NCBI GenBank assembly: GCA_964482605.1
Contig: CAYZYS010000080.1
Span: 1 to 9,599 of the forward strand
Direction of reading: 5' to 3'
Length of the DNA: 9,599 nt
From: Bacteroides_F sp964482605
GTDB taxonomy: Bacteria; Bacillota; Clostridia; Lachnospirales; Lachnospiraceae
This document shows, piece by piece, positions 1-8,200 of this stretch. Numbering within the stretch: the first letter of the stretch is position 1; each line of letters opens with the position of its first letter. A program made the position numbers and the translations under genes. The notes under the pieces were generated by a model, which was given only the letters and a program-made list of their open reading frames with translations, had not been told where the DNA came from and ran no database searches.

Positions 1-38
1 GAAATTGTATTTTATAAGATGAGAAATGTAGGTAATTG

Positions 39-68
39 TTGACAAAAAACTCACCAATTATCTAAAAT
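39..68 (+). promoter_or_regulatory. Distal sigma-A-type promoter candidate (P1) for glgCD
   Basis: A perfect -35 hexamer TTGACA (39-44) is followed after 18 bases by TAAAAT (63-68), which matches five of six positions of the vegetative -10 consensus. Transcription would begin near base 75 and give a leader of about 70 bases before glgC. The -10 box lies inside a perfect dyad (55-73), so a bound repressor could block it. The spacing is one base over the optimum. No start-site data support it; the call rests on hexamer matches only. Confidence 0.55.
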
Positions 69-73
69 AATTG
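55..73 (+). promoter_or_regulatory. Perfect inverted repeat, possible operator upstream of glgC
   Basis: CAATTAT (55-61) and ATAATTG (67-73) are perfect reverse complements separated by five bases. The dyad covers the -10 box of the distal promoter candidate and lies upstream of the proximal one. Its size and placement suit a dimeric transcription factor, but the arms are AT-rich in an AT-rich region, so chance is possible. The binding protein is unknown. Confidence 0.35.
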
Positions 74-102
74 CAAATTTTCTTCCATAAATATTTTTTT
101 TG

Positions 103-111
103 TGCTATAAT
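103..111 (+). promoter_or_regulatory. Proximal extended -10 promoter candidate (P2) for glgCD
   Basis: TGCTATAAT is a perfect TATAAT (106-111) with the upstream TG of an extended -10 element. No good -35 box lies 16-18 bases upstream, which is common for extended -10 promoters in Firmicutes. Transcription would start around 117-119, about 25 bases before the glgC start codon and just ahead of its ribosome binding site GGAGG (130-134). This is probably the main glgC promoter. Confidence 0.6.
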
Positions 112-142
112 CATTGCAGACTAAAGTTCGGAGGTTTAACGG

Positions 143-1417
143 ATGATCAAGAAAGAAATGATTGCCATGCTTTTGGCAGGTGGACAAGGCAGCAGACTTG
201 GCGCCCTGACGGCCAAGGTTGCAAAGCCGGCGGTTGCTTTCGGTGGGAAGTACAGAATCATTGATTTCCCGTTGAGCAATTGCATTAACTCAGGGATAGA
301 CACCGTTGGTGTTCTTACACAGTATCAGCCGCTTCGCCTGAATACCCACATAGGAATCGGAATCCCTTGGGATTTGGACCGCAACGTGGGCGGTGTGTCG
401 GTTCTTCCTCCATATGAGAAGTCCAATAATTCTGAGTGGTATACCGGAACTGCCAATGCCATTTACCAGAACCTGGAGTATATGGAGACATTTAATCCTG
501 ATTATGTATTGATTCTTTCAGGGGACCACATATATAAGATGGATTACAAGATTATGCTGGATTTCCACAAGGCGAACAATTCAGACATCACCATAGCCGC
601 AATGCCTGTTCCGATTGAGGAAGCAAGCAGGTTTGGCGTGGTTGTGACGGATGGTGACAACAGAATCCGCGAGTTTGAGGAGAAGCCGGAGCACCCGAAG
701 AGCAATCTTGCTTCCATGGGTATATACATATTCAACTGGAAGGTTCTGAAGGATGCGCTGATTAAGCTGAAGGACCAGCAGGAATGTGACTTCGGTAAGC
801 ACATCATCCCGTACTGCTTTGAGAATAACAAGAGGATATTCGCATTTGAGCACAACGGGTATTGGAAGGATGTTGGAACCTTAAGCTCGTACTGGGAAGC
901 CAACATGGAGCTTATAGACATAATCCCCGTGTTTAACCTGTATGAGGAATTTTGGAAGATATACACTAAGACGGATGCCTTGCCGCCGCAGTACGTTGCA
1001 GCGGATGCCTACATCGAAAAGAGCATCATTGGTGAGGGGACGGAGGTTTACGGCCAGGTATATAATTGTGTCATCGGAACGTCAGTTGTCATAGAAGAGG
1101 GCGCTGTTGTCCGGGATTCAATTATCATGTCTGGTTCGGTAATAAAGGGCGGTGCGGTCATCAACAAGGCCATAATCGCAGAGAACGTGACAATTGGAGC
1201 TAACGCACAGCTTGGTATCGGTGAGGAAGTACCTAACGTCAAGCTGCCAAAGATATATAATTCCGGGCTGGTTACAATCGGCGAAAACTCAGTCATACCG
1301 GATGGCGTAAGGATAGGCAAGAACACGGCCATATCAGGCGTCACAACGGCTGAGGATTACAAGGATGGGGAGCTGGCAGGCGGAGGAGTTATCATGAAGG
1401 CAGGTGATGAAGTATGA
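143..1417 (+). CDS. glgC: Glucose-1-phosphate adenylyltransferase, catalytic subunit GlgC
   Basis: This enzyme makes ADP-glucose and pyrophosphate from ATP and glucose-1-phosphate, the committed step of bacterial glycogen synthesis in the cytoplasm. The 424-residue product starts with an intact nucleotide-binding loop (GGQGSRL, residues 13-19) followed by the KPA box (28-30). It has the catalytic Asp in SGDHIYKMDY (D128) and the sugar-phosphate-binding Lys in EEKP (K181). The C-terminal third (about 290-400) shows the hexapeptide rhythm of a left-handed beta helix. The start is ATG with GGAGG eight bases upstream, after two promoter candidates. Its last four bases overlap the start of glgD (ATGA), so the two are translationally coupled. 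All active-site residues are present, so it should be the working subunit. Homology is clear throughout; allosteric effectors cannot be read from the sequence. Confidence 0.97.
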   Translation: MIKKEMIAMLLAGGQGSRLGALTAKVAKPAVAFGGKYRIIDFPLSNCINSGIDTVGVLTQYQPLRLNTHIGIGIPWDLDRNVGGVSVLPPYEKSNNSEWYTGTANAIYQNLEYMETFNPDYVLILSGDHIYKMDYKIMLDFHKANNSDITIAAMPVPIEEASRFGVVVTDGDNRIREFEEKPEHPKSNLASMGIYIFNWKVLKDALIKLKDQQECDFGKHIIPYCFENNKRIFAFEHNGYWKDVGTLSSYWEANMELIDIIPVFNLYEEFWKIYTKTDALPPQYVAADAYIEKSIIGEGTEVYGQVYNCVIGTSVVIEEGAVVRDSIIMSGSVIKGGAVINKAIIAENVTIGANAQLGIGEEVPNVKLPKIYNSGLVTIGENSVIPDGVRIGKNTAISGVTTAEDYKDGELAGGGVIMKAGDEV

Positions 1418-2535
1418 GAGCGATAGGTATTATCTTGGCTGGTGGCAACAACAAGATGATGAAGGAGTTGTCCAACAAGAGGGCGATAGCGGCGATGCCC
1501 ATAGCGGGAAGCTACAGGAGCATTGATTTTGCATTGAGCAATATGTCCAATTCACATATCAGCAAGGTGGGGGTAATAACCCAGTACAATTCACGTTCAC
1601 TGAATGAGCACCTGAGTTCATCAAAGTGGTGGGATTTTGGACGTAAGCAGGGCGGTCTTTTGGTTTTCACACCTACCATTACCGCAGACAGCAGCTATTG
1701 GTACAGGGGCACGGCGGATTCGCTTTACCAGAATCTGCATTTTTTGAAGACGAGCCATGAGCCATATGTTGTCATAGCATCCGGAGACGGGGTGTATAAG
1801 CTGGATTACAACAAGGTGCTTGAATACCACATCGAGAAGAAGGCTGACATCACCATGGTTGTGAAGAAGCTTGACAGCAATGAGGATGTGAACAGGTTCG
1901 GGCTTGTGAGCATGACCTCCGAGGGAAGGATTACGGAGATTGAGGAGAAGCCAATCCAGACTAATCTTTCAACCGCCAACATAGGCGTGTATGTGATACG
2001 GCGCAGGCTTTTGATTGAGCTTATTGAGAAGGCTGCCGAGGAGGACAGGTACGATTTTGTTAAGGACATTCTTGTAAGGTATAAGAACCTTAAGAGGATA
2101 TACGGCTACAAGCTGGAGTCATATTGGAGCAACATTTCAACCGTAAAGTCATACTATGACACCAATATGGATTTCCTTAACAGGGATGTAAGGAATTATT
2201 TCTTTAGGGAATATCCTGACATATACTCCAAGGTGGATGACCTTCCTCCGGCAAAGTACAACTTTGGCGCCAAGGTCACCAACAGCCTGGTATCAAGCGG
2301 CAGCATAATCAACGGTACCGTGGAGAATTCAGTGCTGTTCAAGAAGGTATATGTTGGCAACAACAGTGTAATTAAGAACTCCATAATACTCAACAATGCT
2401 TACATAGGGGACAATGCTTACATTGAGAATTGCATTGTGGAGAGCAATGGAACAATTAAATCCAACACCAGGTACGAGGGTGATGTACAGGAGCCAAAGA
2501 TAGTAATTGAGAATGGTGGTACATTTCTTTCATAG
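1414..2535 (+). CDS. glgD: GlgD, ADP-glucose pyrophosphorylase regulatory paralogue
   Basis: A 373-residue paralogue of GlgC with the same nucleotidyltransferase fold and a shorter left-handed beta-helix tail (about residues 270-365, rich in N and I/V repeats). The nucleotide loop is degenerate: GGNNKMM (10-16) replaces GGxGxRL, and the KPA box is IAA (25-27). The Asp in SGDGVYKLDY (D125) and the Lys in EEKP (K179) remain. Firmicute GlgD proteins are known to join GlgC in mixed oligomers and modify its activity while having little or none alone. The lost loop fits that role here, though weak activity cannot be excluded. Its start overlaps the glgC stop by four bases, and an AGGTGA site (1402-1407) inside the end of glgC lies six bases ahead of ATG. 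Coupled translation would help keep the subunits balanced. Confidence 0.94.
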   Translation: MRAIGIILAGGNNKMMKELSNKRAIAAMPIAGSYRSIDFALSNMSNSHISKVGVITQYNSRSLNEHLSSSKWWDFGRKQGGLLVFTPTITADSSYWYRGTADSLYQNLHFLKTSHEPYVVIASGDGVYKLDYNKVLEYHIEKKADITMVVKKLDSNEDVNRFGLVSMTSEGRITEIEEKPIQTNLSTANIGVYVIRRRLLIELIEKAAEEDRYDFVKDILVRYKNLKRIYGYKLESYWSNISTVKSYYDTNMDFLNRDVRNYFFREYPDIYSKVDDLPPAKYNFGAKVTNSLVSSGSIINGTVENSVLFKKVYVGNNSVIKNSIILNNAYIGDNAYIENCIVESNGTIKSNTRYEGDVQEPKIVIENGGTFLS

Positions 2536-2571
2536 GCAGACAGAAAGGTGAGGCATAAGGGTGGGGTATAC

Positions 2572-2613
2572 ATGATTAAGTTATCAGCAAGGCGGATTAC
2601 ACACTCGCTTTGA
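2572..2613 (+). CDS. Possible 13-residue leader peptide upstream of spoVG
   Basis: A short frame, MIKLSARRITHSL followed by TGA, begins at an ATG five bases downstream of a G-rich stretch (GGTGGGG, 2560-2566) that could act as a weak ribosome binding site. It sits entirely in the glgD-spoVG gap and ends ten bases before the spoVG ribosome binding site. A hairpin (2588-2612) lies inside it, so translation of the frame would unfold that hairpin. No family match is recognised, and a frame this short can arise by chance. Confidence 0.2.
   Translation: MIKLSARRITHSL
2588..2612 (+). promoter_or_regulatory. Hairpin in the spoVG leader
   Basis: CAAGGCG (2588-2594) can pair with CGCTTTG (2606-2612), giving seven base pairs including one G-U around an 11-base loop. 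There is no U-tract behind it, so it is not a terminator. It ends ten bases before the spoVG ribosome binding site AGGGGG (2623-2628) and could influence processing or translation of spoVG in transcripts coming from glgD. Confidence 0.3.
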
Positions 2614-2633
2614 CTAATATATAGGGGGTAATT

Positions 2634-2906
2634 ATGAATATCACAGATGTACGCGTGCGCAGGATTACCAAAGAGGGCAACATGAGGGCTGTGGTTTCAG
2701 TGACTGTTGATGGCGAGTTTGTAGTACATGACATTAAGGTTATTGACGGAGAAAAGGGTTTGTTTATCGCCATGCCAAGTCGCAAGACCACAGACGGAGA
2801 GTACAGGGACATAGCTCATCCAATTAACACGCACACTAGGGATGAACTCCAGAGATTGATTCTGGAAGCCTACGAGAAAGCACTGCTTGAAGAGCAGGAA
2901 GCCTAA
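2634..2906 (+). CDS. spoVG: SpoVG family RNA-binding regulator
   Basis: A 90-residue protein aligning end to end with SpoVG. It has the N-terminal strand region (NITDVRVRR), the GEFVVHDIKVIDG core (about 27-39), the highly conserved GLFIAMPSRKT segment (about 42-52) and the YRDIAHPIN stretch (about 57-65), then a C-terminal helix. SpoVG was first described as affecting asymmetric septation and spore cortex formation in Bacillus. Homologues are small dimeric nucleic-acid-binding proteins, now seen mainly as RNA-binding post-transcriptional regulators, and also occur in non-sporing bacteria. The start is ATG with AGGGGG (2623-2628) five bases upstream. No convincing vegetative promoter is visible in the 98-base gap after glgD, so read-through from glgCD is likely. 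A terminator-like hairpin follows. The product is slightly shorter than the 97-residue B. subtilis protein. Confidence 0.97.
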   Translation: MNITDVRVRRITKEGNMRAVVSVTVDGEFVVHDIKVIDGEKGLFIAMPSRKTTDGEYRDIAHPINTHTRDELQRLILEAYEKALLEEQEA

Positions 2907-2948
2907 GGTACATTTAACACAGGATAAATGGGAAGATTACCAACTATG

Positions 2949-2990
2949 GGGACACCCGCATTGAGCATGGCTTTGTGCGGGTGTCCCTTT
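2949..2990 (+). terminator. Terminator-like hairpin after spoVG
   Basis: GGGACACCCGCA (2949-2960) pairs perfectly with TGCGGGTGTCCC (2976-2987), a 12-bp GC-rich stem. The 15-base loop can itself pair weakly (AGC with GCT). Only TTT and then GTGTGTG follow, so the U-tract is short and termination may be incomplete. It lies 42 bases after the spoVG stop and before a new promoter candidate, which fits a transcription unit boundary. Confidence 0.65.
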
Positions 2991-3055
2991 GTGTGTGGAC
3001 AATGGTGGCATATGGCTAAAAAATGGCGTGCTTACTGGATTTACTTTTGAAAGCA

Positions 3056-3064
3056 TGTTATACT
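3056..3064 (+). promoter_or_regulatory. Extended -10 promoter candidate for the PIG-L gene
   Basis: TGTTATACT carries a five-of-six -10 hexamer (TATACT, 3059-3064) with the TG of an extended -10. The -35 region 17 bases upstream (TGGATT, 3036-3041) is poor. Transcription would start near 3071, about 41 bases before the chosen ATG at 3112. Its place between the spoVG hairpin and the next gene makes a separate unit (PIG-L gene, pth, mfd) plausible. Confidence 0.5.
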
Positions 3065-3111
3065 GTAAATCGCTTTGCAATGCGGAAAAACATAATGTGG
3101 GTGGGGATTGG

Positions 3112-4605
3112 ATGAAAATGCGACGATTTATGATTGGTATGATATGCACGCTGGCAGCGGTGCTGGCACTGGGGCTTGAAACCGTGACGGTGTATGGCGC
3201 TGATGATGCCGCAGTTCGTGTTGATGTTGACATCAAGGCAGCGAATGGGGAATCCACGGCCAAGCTCAAGGATGATTCATATTCGACCAAGATTGTTTTT
3301 ACGGCTGACAATTACCTGACGGTGTCATCGGCGGACGGTTCGGCGCTTGGCGGGATATATGTCGTGTTCGACAGGGTCCCGGGCACCTGGGAGTGCGAAT
3401 ATGGAGGTGCATCCATACAGGGTGGCACTCTTGAATGTGGGAAAAATGGCTTTATTCATGAATATGTGGCATTGCCGGATGGAGTGACATCGGTGAGGAT
3501 GACATTTTCAGGAAGTGAGAAGCTGTGCTATATACAGGGATATTCCAGGGGTACGCTGCCGGATGACGTGCAGGTGTGGGAAGCGCCATGCGACAAGGCT
3601 GACATTCTCCTGCTTTCCTCGCATGCAGATGATGAAATCCTGTTTTTTGGCGGCATCCTGCCGGAGTATGCGGGGGAGAGGAAGCTAAAGACCCAGGTGG
3701 TGTATTTCTCCAATTATTTTAACGGGACGGTAATCAGGGAGCATGAAAAGCTGGATGGACTGTGGACCTGTGGTGTCCGCAATTATCCGGTAAATGCGGA
3801 TTTTGATGATACATATGCGGATGACCTTGCGGCTGCCGAGAAGCTGTATGATTATGATACGGTGCTTGGGTTTGTCGTGGGGCAGATAAGGAGATTCAAG
3901 CCACAGATATGCGTGGCGCAGGATACCAACGGTGAATACGGGCATGGGACGCACATGTTGACCTCAAAGGCAATGCAGGAGGCCGTGACGGTCAGCATGG
4001 ATGCTGAGAAATACCCTGAATCAGCAGCGGAATATGGCACATGGGATGTGCCAAAGACATACATTCACCTTCTGAAGACCAATGCCATATCAATAGACTG
4101 CCGAAAGCCATTGGAGGCATTTGGGGGACAGAGCGCACTTGAGGTTGCAACGGCTGCCTACAAGAAACATGTGTCGCAGCAGTGGTGCTGGTTTTATGTG
4201 TCGGACACATATGAGTACAGCATGTCGGAATACGGCCTGTACAGGAGCACCGTGGGGGATGACACGGGTAATGACATAATGGAGCATCTCACCTCATATG
4301 AAGAACAGACAAGGCAGCTTGAGGAGGCAAGGCAGCAGGCTGAGGAGAGACGAAAGGCAAAGGCGGAGGCTGAGGAGCAGTCCAGGACTGCCAAGGAAAA
4401 GCACGATTATGAGGAGCTTTACGGTGCGTCACCTGATGACGTGTCACCTGAGAAGCTCCAGAATTTCATGCATGTGGTTGGCGGCAACCTTTTAAGGATA
4501 ATTGGAATTGTGCTTGCGGTGGTGGCGCTTGCGGCTGTTGTGGGAATTATCAGGAACAGGGTGCTTAACTCAAGGAAGCGCAGGCGCAGAAAAAATCACA
4601 GGTAA
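3112..4605 (+). CDS. Membrane-anchored extracytoplasmic PIG-L/LmbE-family deacetylase
   Basis: The 497-residue product reads as a secreted, C-terminally anchored protein. A signal peptide (basic MKMRR, hydrophobic core to about 22, likely cleavage near VYG/A at 29-30) is followed by a strand-rich accessory domain (about 35-160). A PIG-L domain then carries SSHADDE (H171, D173, D174) and GHGTH (H278, H281), matching the zinc-binding HxDDE and GHxxH sites of the family. PIG-L enzymes remove acetyl groups from N-acetylglucosamine-type sugars on lipids, thiols or antibiotics; the substrate here is unknown. Next come a charged coiled coil (about 394-437, rich in E, Q, R and A), one membrane helix (about 462-480) and a very basic 17-residue tail, implying that the catalytic part faces outside. 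ATG 3112 is chosen because it begins the signal peptide and follows GGGTGGGG; the frame is open further upstream to 2989 from a TTG codon, but that would bury the signal peptide. Confidence 0.85.
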   Translation: MKMRRFMIGMICTLAAVLALGLETVTVYGADDAAVRVDVDIKAANGESTAKLKDDSYSTKIVFTADNYLTVSSADGSALGGIYVVFDRVPGTWECEYGGASIQGGTLECGKNGFIHEYVALPDGVTSVRMTFSGSEKLCYIQGYSRGTLPDDVQVWEAPCDKADILLLSSHADDEILFFGGILPEYAGERKLKTQVVYFSNYFNGTVIREHEKLDGLWTCGVRNYPVNADFDDTYADDLAAAEKLYDYDTVLGFVVGQIRRFKPQICVAQDTNGEYGHGTHMLTSKAMQEAVTVSMDAEKYPESAAEYGTWDVPKTYIHLLKTNAISIDCRKPLEAFGGQSALEVATAAYKKHVSQQWCWFYVSDTYEYSMSEYGLYRSTVGDDTGNDIMEHLTSYEEQTRQLEEARQQAEERRKAKAEAEEQSRTAKEKHDYEELYGASPDDVSPEKLQNFMHVVGGNLLRIIGIVLAVVALAAVVGIIRNRVLNSRKRRRRKNHR

Positions 4606-4609
4606 TGTA

Positions 4610-4639
4610 ATGGCGGCGGGCGCGGGAATTGCCCGCCAT
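4610..4639 (+). promoter_or_regulatory. GC-rich hairpin with alternative pairings before pth
   Basis: ATGGCGG (4610-4616) can pair with CCGCCAT (4633-4639). Alternatively GGCGGGC (4615-4621) pairs with GCCCGCC (4631-4637) around a nine-base loop, or GCGGG (4622-4626) pairs with CCCGC (4632-4636). The structure lies five bases after the PIG-L stop and ends 23 bases before the pth start. No U-tract follows, so it is not a standard terminator. It may block decay, mark processing or partly uncouple the two genes. Confidence 0.45.
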
Positions 4640-4662
4640 GTATGAGAGAGGTTTGTGCGGAC

Positions 4663-5226
4663 ATGTACATAATTGCGGGATTGGGAAATCCGGGGAAGGA
4701 ATATGACGGAACCAGGCATAACATTGGCTTTACTGTCATTGATGAGCTTGCGGATGCATATAATATAAATGTTGACAAGAAGGAGTGCAAGGGACTCACC
4801 GGACGTGGCGTGATTAACGGCAACAAGGTGCTGCTTGTGAAGCCGCAGACCTACATGAACAATAGCGGTGAGTGTCTGAGGGCAGTGCTTGACTATTACA
4901 AGGAGGATGTGGACAGCCTTCTTGTGGTGTATGATGACATTTGCCTTGATGTGGGGCGTCTTCGCCTCCGCCCAAGGGGAAGTGCAGGCGGGCACAATGG
5001 AATCAAGAGCATAATCGCACACCTTGGCACGCAGGAATTTTCAAGGCTCCGTTTCGGGGTCGGGGACAAGCCAAAGGAATACGATTTGGTTGACTGGGTG
5101 CTGGGGCATTTTCCAAGGGATGAATTTCCGAGGATTCGGGAAGGCATTGACAGGGCGGTGAAGGCCGTGGGGGTTGTGCTGGACGAGGGAATTGAGGCTG
5201 GGATGAACCAGTTTAACGCCAGGTAG
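4663..5226 (+). CDS. pth: Peptidyl-tRNA hydrolase
   Basis: This enzyme cleaves the ester bond of peptidyl-tRNAs that drop off stalled ribosomes, releasing tRNA for reuse. It is a cytoplasmic, normally essential protein. The 187-residue product has the full set of family residues: GLGNPG (N9), TRHNIGF (catalytic H19), TYMNNSG (N66), YDDICLD (D92) and GGHNG (N112). The start at 4663 gives the usual N-terminus MYIIAGLGNPG and has AGAGAGG (4645-4651) upstream, although the spacing of 11 bases is long. An in-frame ATG at 4642 would add MREVCAD, but it directly abuts a GC-rich hairpin and has no ribosome binding site. The gene is followed by mfd after 31 bases, as in the pth-mfd neighbourhood of many Firmicutes (B. 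subtilis has fin between them), so the two are probably co-transcribed. Confidence 0.97.
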   Translation: MYIIAGLGNPGKEYDGTRHNIGFTVIDELADAYNINVDKKECKGLTGRGVINGNKVLLVKPQTYMNNSGECLRAVLDYYKEDVDSLLVVYDDICLDVGRLRLRPRGSAGGHNGIKSIIAHLGTQEFSRLRFGVGDKPKEYDLVDWVLGHFPRDEFPRIREGIDRAVKAVGVVLDEGIEAGMNQFNAR

Positions 5227-5257
5227 ACAGGATGTGACATGGAGGGAAATGAGCCCA

Positions 5258-8200
5258 ATGGAATTGTTCTATGAACCCATTAGGGAGCTTGCGGGCTTTA
5301 AGGATATTGAGAAAAGTCTTGCAGCGTGTGGAAATGGCGTATACGTGAGTGGGTGCATTGACTCCCAGAAGGCGCATTTGATAGCGTCGCTGGGGGGCAG
5401 TGCGTTTTGTCGTGTCATTCTTACCCATGATGAGGCAAGGGCGAGGGAGTTGACAGATAATTATCGCTTTTATAATAAAAATGTTTTTACTTATCCTGCA
5501 AAGGACATGATATTTTACAATGCCGACATTCATGGCAATGAGCTTGTGTCACAGAGAATCAAGGTGCTCAAGGCAATGGATGAGAACAAGGGTGATTTAA
5601 CCATTGTCACCACAATTGACGGCTGCGCCGACATGCTGCTGTGCAGGGAGAGGCTTGCGGGCGGCATTCTGCATTTTCAGGAGGGAGGCATTGTAAGCCT
5701 TGATGAATTGAAGCGCAACCTTGTCAGGCTTGGCTATGAGAACATGGGCCAGGTGAAGGGACCGGGTGAGTTTGGCGTGCGTGGCGGAATAATTGACATA
5801 TTTCCGCTTACGGATGACACTCCGGTGAGGCTTGAGCTGTGGGATGATGAGATTGACTCCATCAGGCTTTTTGACGTGGAAAGCCAGCGCTCCATTGAAA
5901 TGCTGCAGAGCATTGACATATATCCCGCAACGGAGTATGTGCTGACAAGGGATGAGATTGAGGCAGGCAGGGAGGCAATTGCCAGGGAGACGGAAAAACA
6001 GCAGGAAGTATTTGAAAGGAAAATGCGTAATGCCAGGAACAGGGGACAGGAGGGCGCTGAGGACGAGCGGCGCTTCATGGAGGCGCTCCGCAGGGTAAGG
6101 CAGATTCCCGACAATTTCAATGAGCTGTATGATGTTGACCGCTTCATTCATTCATTTGTCGATGAGACGTATTCATTCATTGATTACTTTGACCCGAAGA
6201 CCACGCTTTTTGTGCTGGATGAGCCGAACCGCCTTGTGGAGAGGATGGATTTGGTCGAGTTTGAGCAGGATGACAGTGTGAAAAACCGTCTGGAAAATGG
6301 TTACATTCTTCCGAGCCAGACTGACATGCTGACTGACTGCAAGACAATATATGCAAAACTTGAAAAATGTAGATTACTTGCGCTGTCAACTTTGGATTAC
6401 AACCCGAAGAGCCTGAAGTTTGCCGCACATTATCAGGTTGACACGAAAAGCGTCAATTCATATAACAACAGGTTTGAGTACCTTGTGGAGGATTTGAAGA
6501 GATACAAGAAATCAGGGTACAGAACCGTAATCATTTCCAATTCAAGAACCAGGGCGGCGAGGATGGTTGACAACCTGCGGGACAACGGGATTGATTCGTA
6601 TTTCAGTGAGGATTATGGGAAGTCCCTTGAATACGGGGAGATTATGGTGACCTACGGCAATATCCACAAGGGTTTTGAGTATCCTTTGCTTAAGTTTGTG
6701 GTGATTGCGGAGAGTGACATATTTGGGCAGAAGAAGGAGGCGAAACGCAGGAAGCGCTATGAGGGCAAGGCGATTGCCGACTTTAACGAGCTGTCCGTGG
6801 GGGATTATGTCGTCCACGAAAATTACGGGCTTGGGGTGTACCAGGGCATTGAGAAGATTGAGGTCGATGGAATCGAGAGGGATTACATCAAGGTCGAGTA
6901 CAGCGGAAGCGACACCCTGCATATTCTTGCCACGCAGCTTGACATGCTGCAGAAGTATGCGGGGGCGGATGCAAAGAAGCCGAAGCTGAACAAGCTCAGC
7001 GGGCAGGAGTGGGGCAAGACAAAATCCAGGGTCAGGCAGGCGGTTGACCAGGTGGCAAGGGATTTGGTGGAGCTGTACGCAAAGAGGCAGCAGCAGACCG
7101 GTTACGCCTACGGGAAGGACACCGTCTGGCAGAAGGAATTTGAGGAGATGTTTCCATATGAGGAGACGGATGACCAGCTTAACGCAATCGCAGACACCAA
7201 GCGCGACATGGAGAGTGACAGGATTATGGACCGCCTCATATGCGGTGATGTGGGGTACGGAAAGACTGAGGTTGCAATCCGTGCGGCATTCAAGGCGGTG
7301 CAGGAGGGCAAGCAGGTGGCGTACCTTGTGCCGACAACGATACTTGCACAGCAGCATTTCACGACATTTGCCCAGAGGATGAAGGATTATCCCGTGAATG
7401 TTGCAATGCTGTCAAGGTTTCGCACGGCGAAGGAGATTAAGGAGACGGTGCAGGGCATAAAAAACGGCACTGTTGACATTGTGATTGGGACGCATAGGCT
7501 GTTGTCCGCGGATGTTTCCTACAAGGATTTGGGGCTGCTTATAATTGACGAGGAGCAGCGTTTTGGGGTGACCCATAAGGAGAAGCTTAAGAAGCTCAAG
7601 GAAAATGTTGACGTGCTGACCTTAAGTGCGACGCCGATTCCGAGGACGCTGCACATGAGCCTGGTTGGAATCAGGGACATGAGCGTGCTTGAGGAGCCGC
7701 CGGTGGACAGAATGCCGATACAGACCTTTGTCACGGAGCATAATGATGAGATGGTGCGTGAGGCGGTCAATAGGGAGCTTTCCAGGAACGGGCAGGTGTA
7801 TTATGTGTACAACAAGGTTCGCAACATAGAGGAGGTGACGAGCCACCTTCAGTCCCTCATTCCTTCCGCCAACATCGCATTTGCACACGGACAGATGGAC
7901 GAAAAGACCCTTGAGGGGATAATGCACGATTTCATCAATGGTGAGATTGATGTGCTTGTGTCAACCACCATAATAGAGACAGGACTTGACATTCCGAATG
8001 TGAACACGATAATTGTCGAGGATGCGGAGAATTTTGGGCTTGCACAGCTTTACCAGCTAAGGGGCAGGGTTGGGCGCTCCAACCGCTCGGCGTATGCGTT
8101 CCTTTTGTACAGGAAGGGAAAGCTTCTCAAGGAGGTTGCGGAGAAGAGGCTTTATGCCATCAGGGAGTTTACGGAGCTTGGCTCAGGCTTTAAGATAGCG

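Noticed and set aside
544..966. Reverse-strand open frame inside glgC
   Set aside because: It is opposite conserved GlgC sequence and shows no independent coding signal.
2489..2514. A sigma-H-like pair, AGGA (2489-2492) and GAAT (2511-2514), at roughly the right spacing upstream of spoVG
   Set aside because: It lies inside the glgD coding sequence, the A/T bases expected after AGGA are GCC, and the purine expected three bases before GAAT is T. It is too weak to list as a promoter, although B. subtilis spoVG is known to use sigma-H.
2615..2620. TAATAT as a -10 box for spoVG
   Set aside because: Its start site would fall inside the spoVG ribosome binding site, and no matching -35 is present.
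2989..3111. An N-terminal extension of the PIG-L gene starting at TTG 2989
   Set aside because: It would start inside the spoVG terminator tail, precede the promoter candidate, and place 41 residues before a clear signal peptide.
6542..7357. Long open frame on the reverse strand within mfd (271 codons), and similar ones elsewhere in mfd
   Set aside because: They lie opposite fully conserved Mfd motifs, have no recognisable family features or ribosome binding sites, and follow from the codon bias of mfd.
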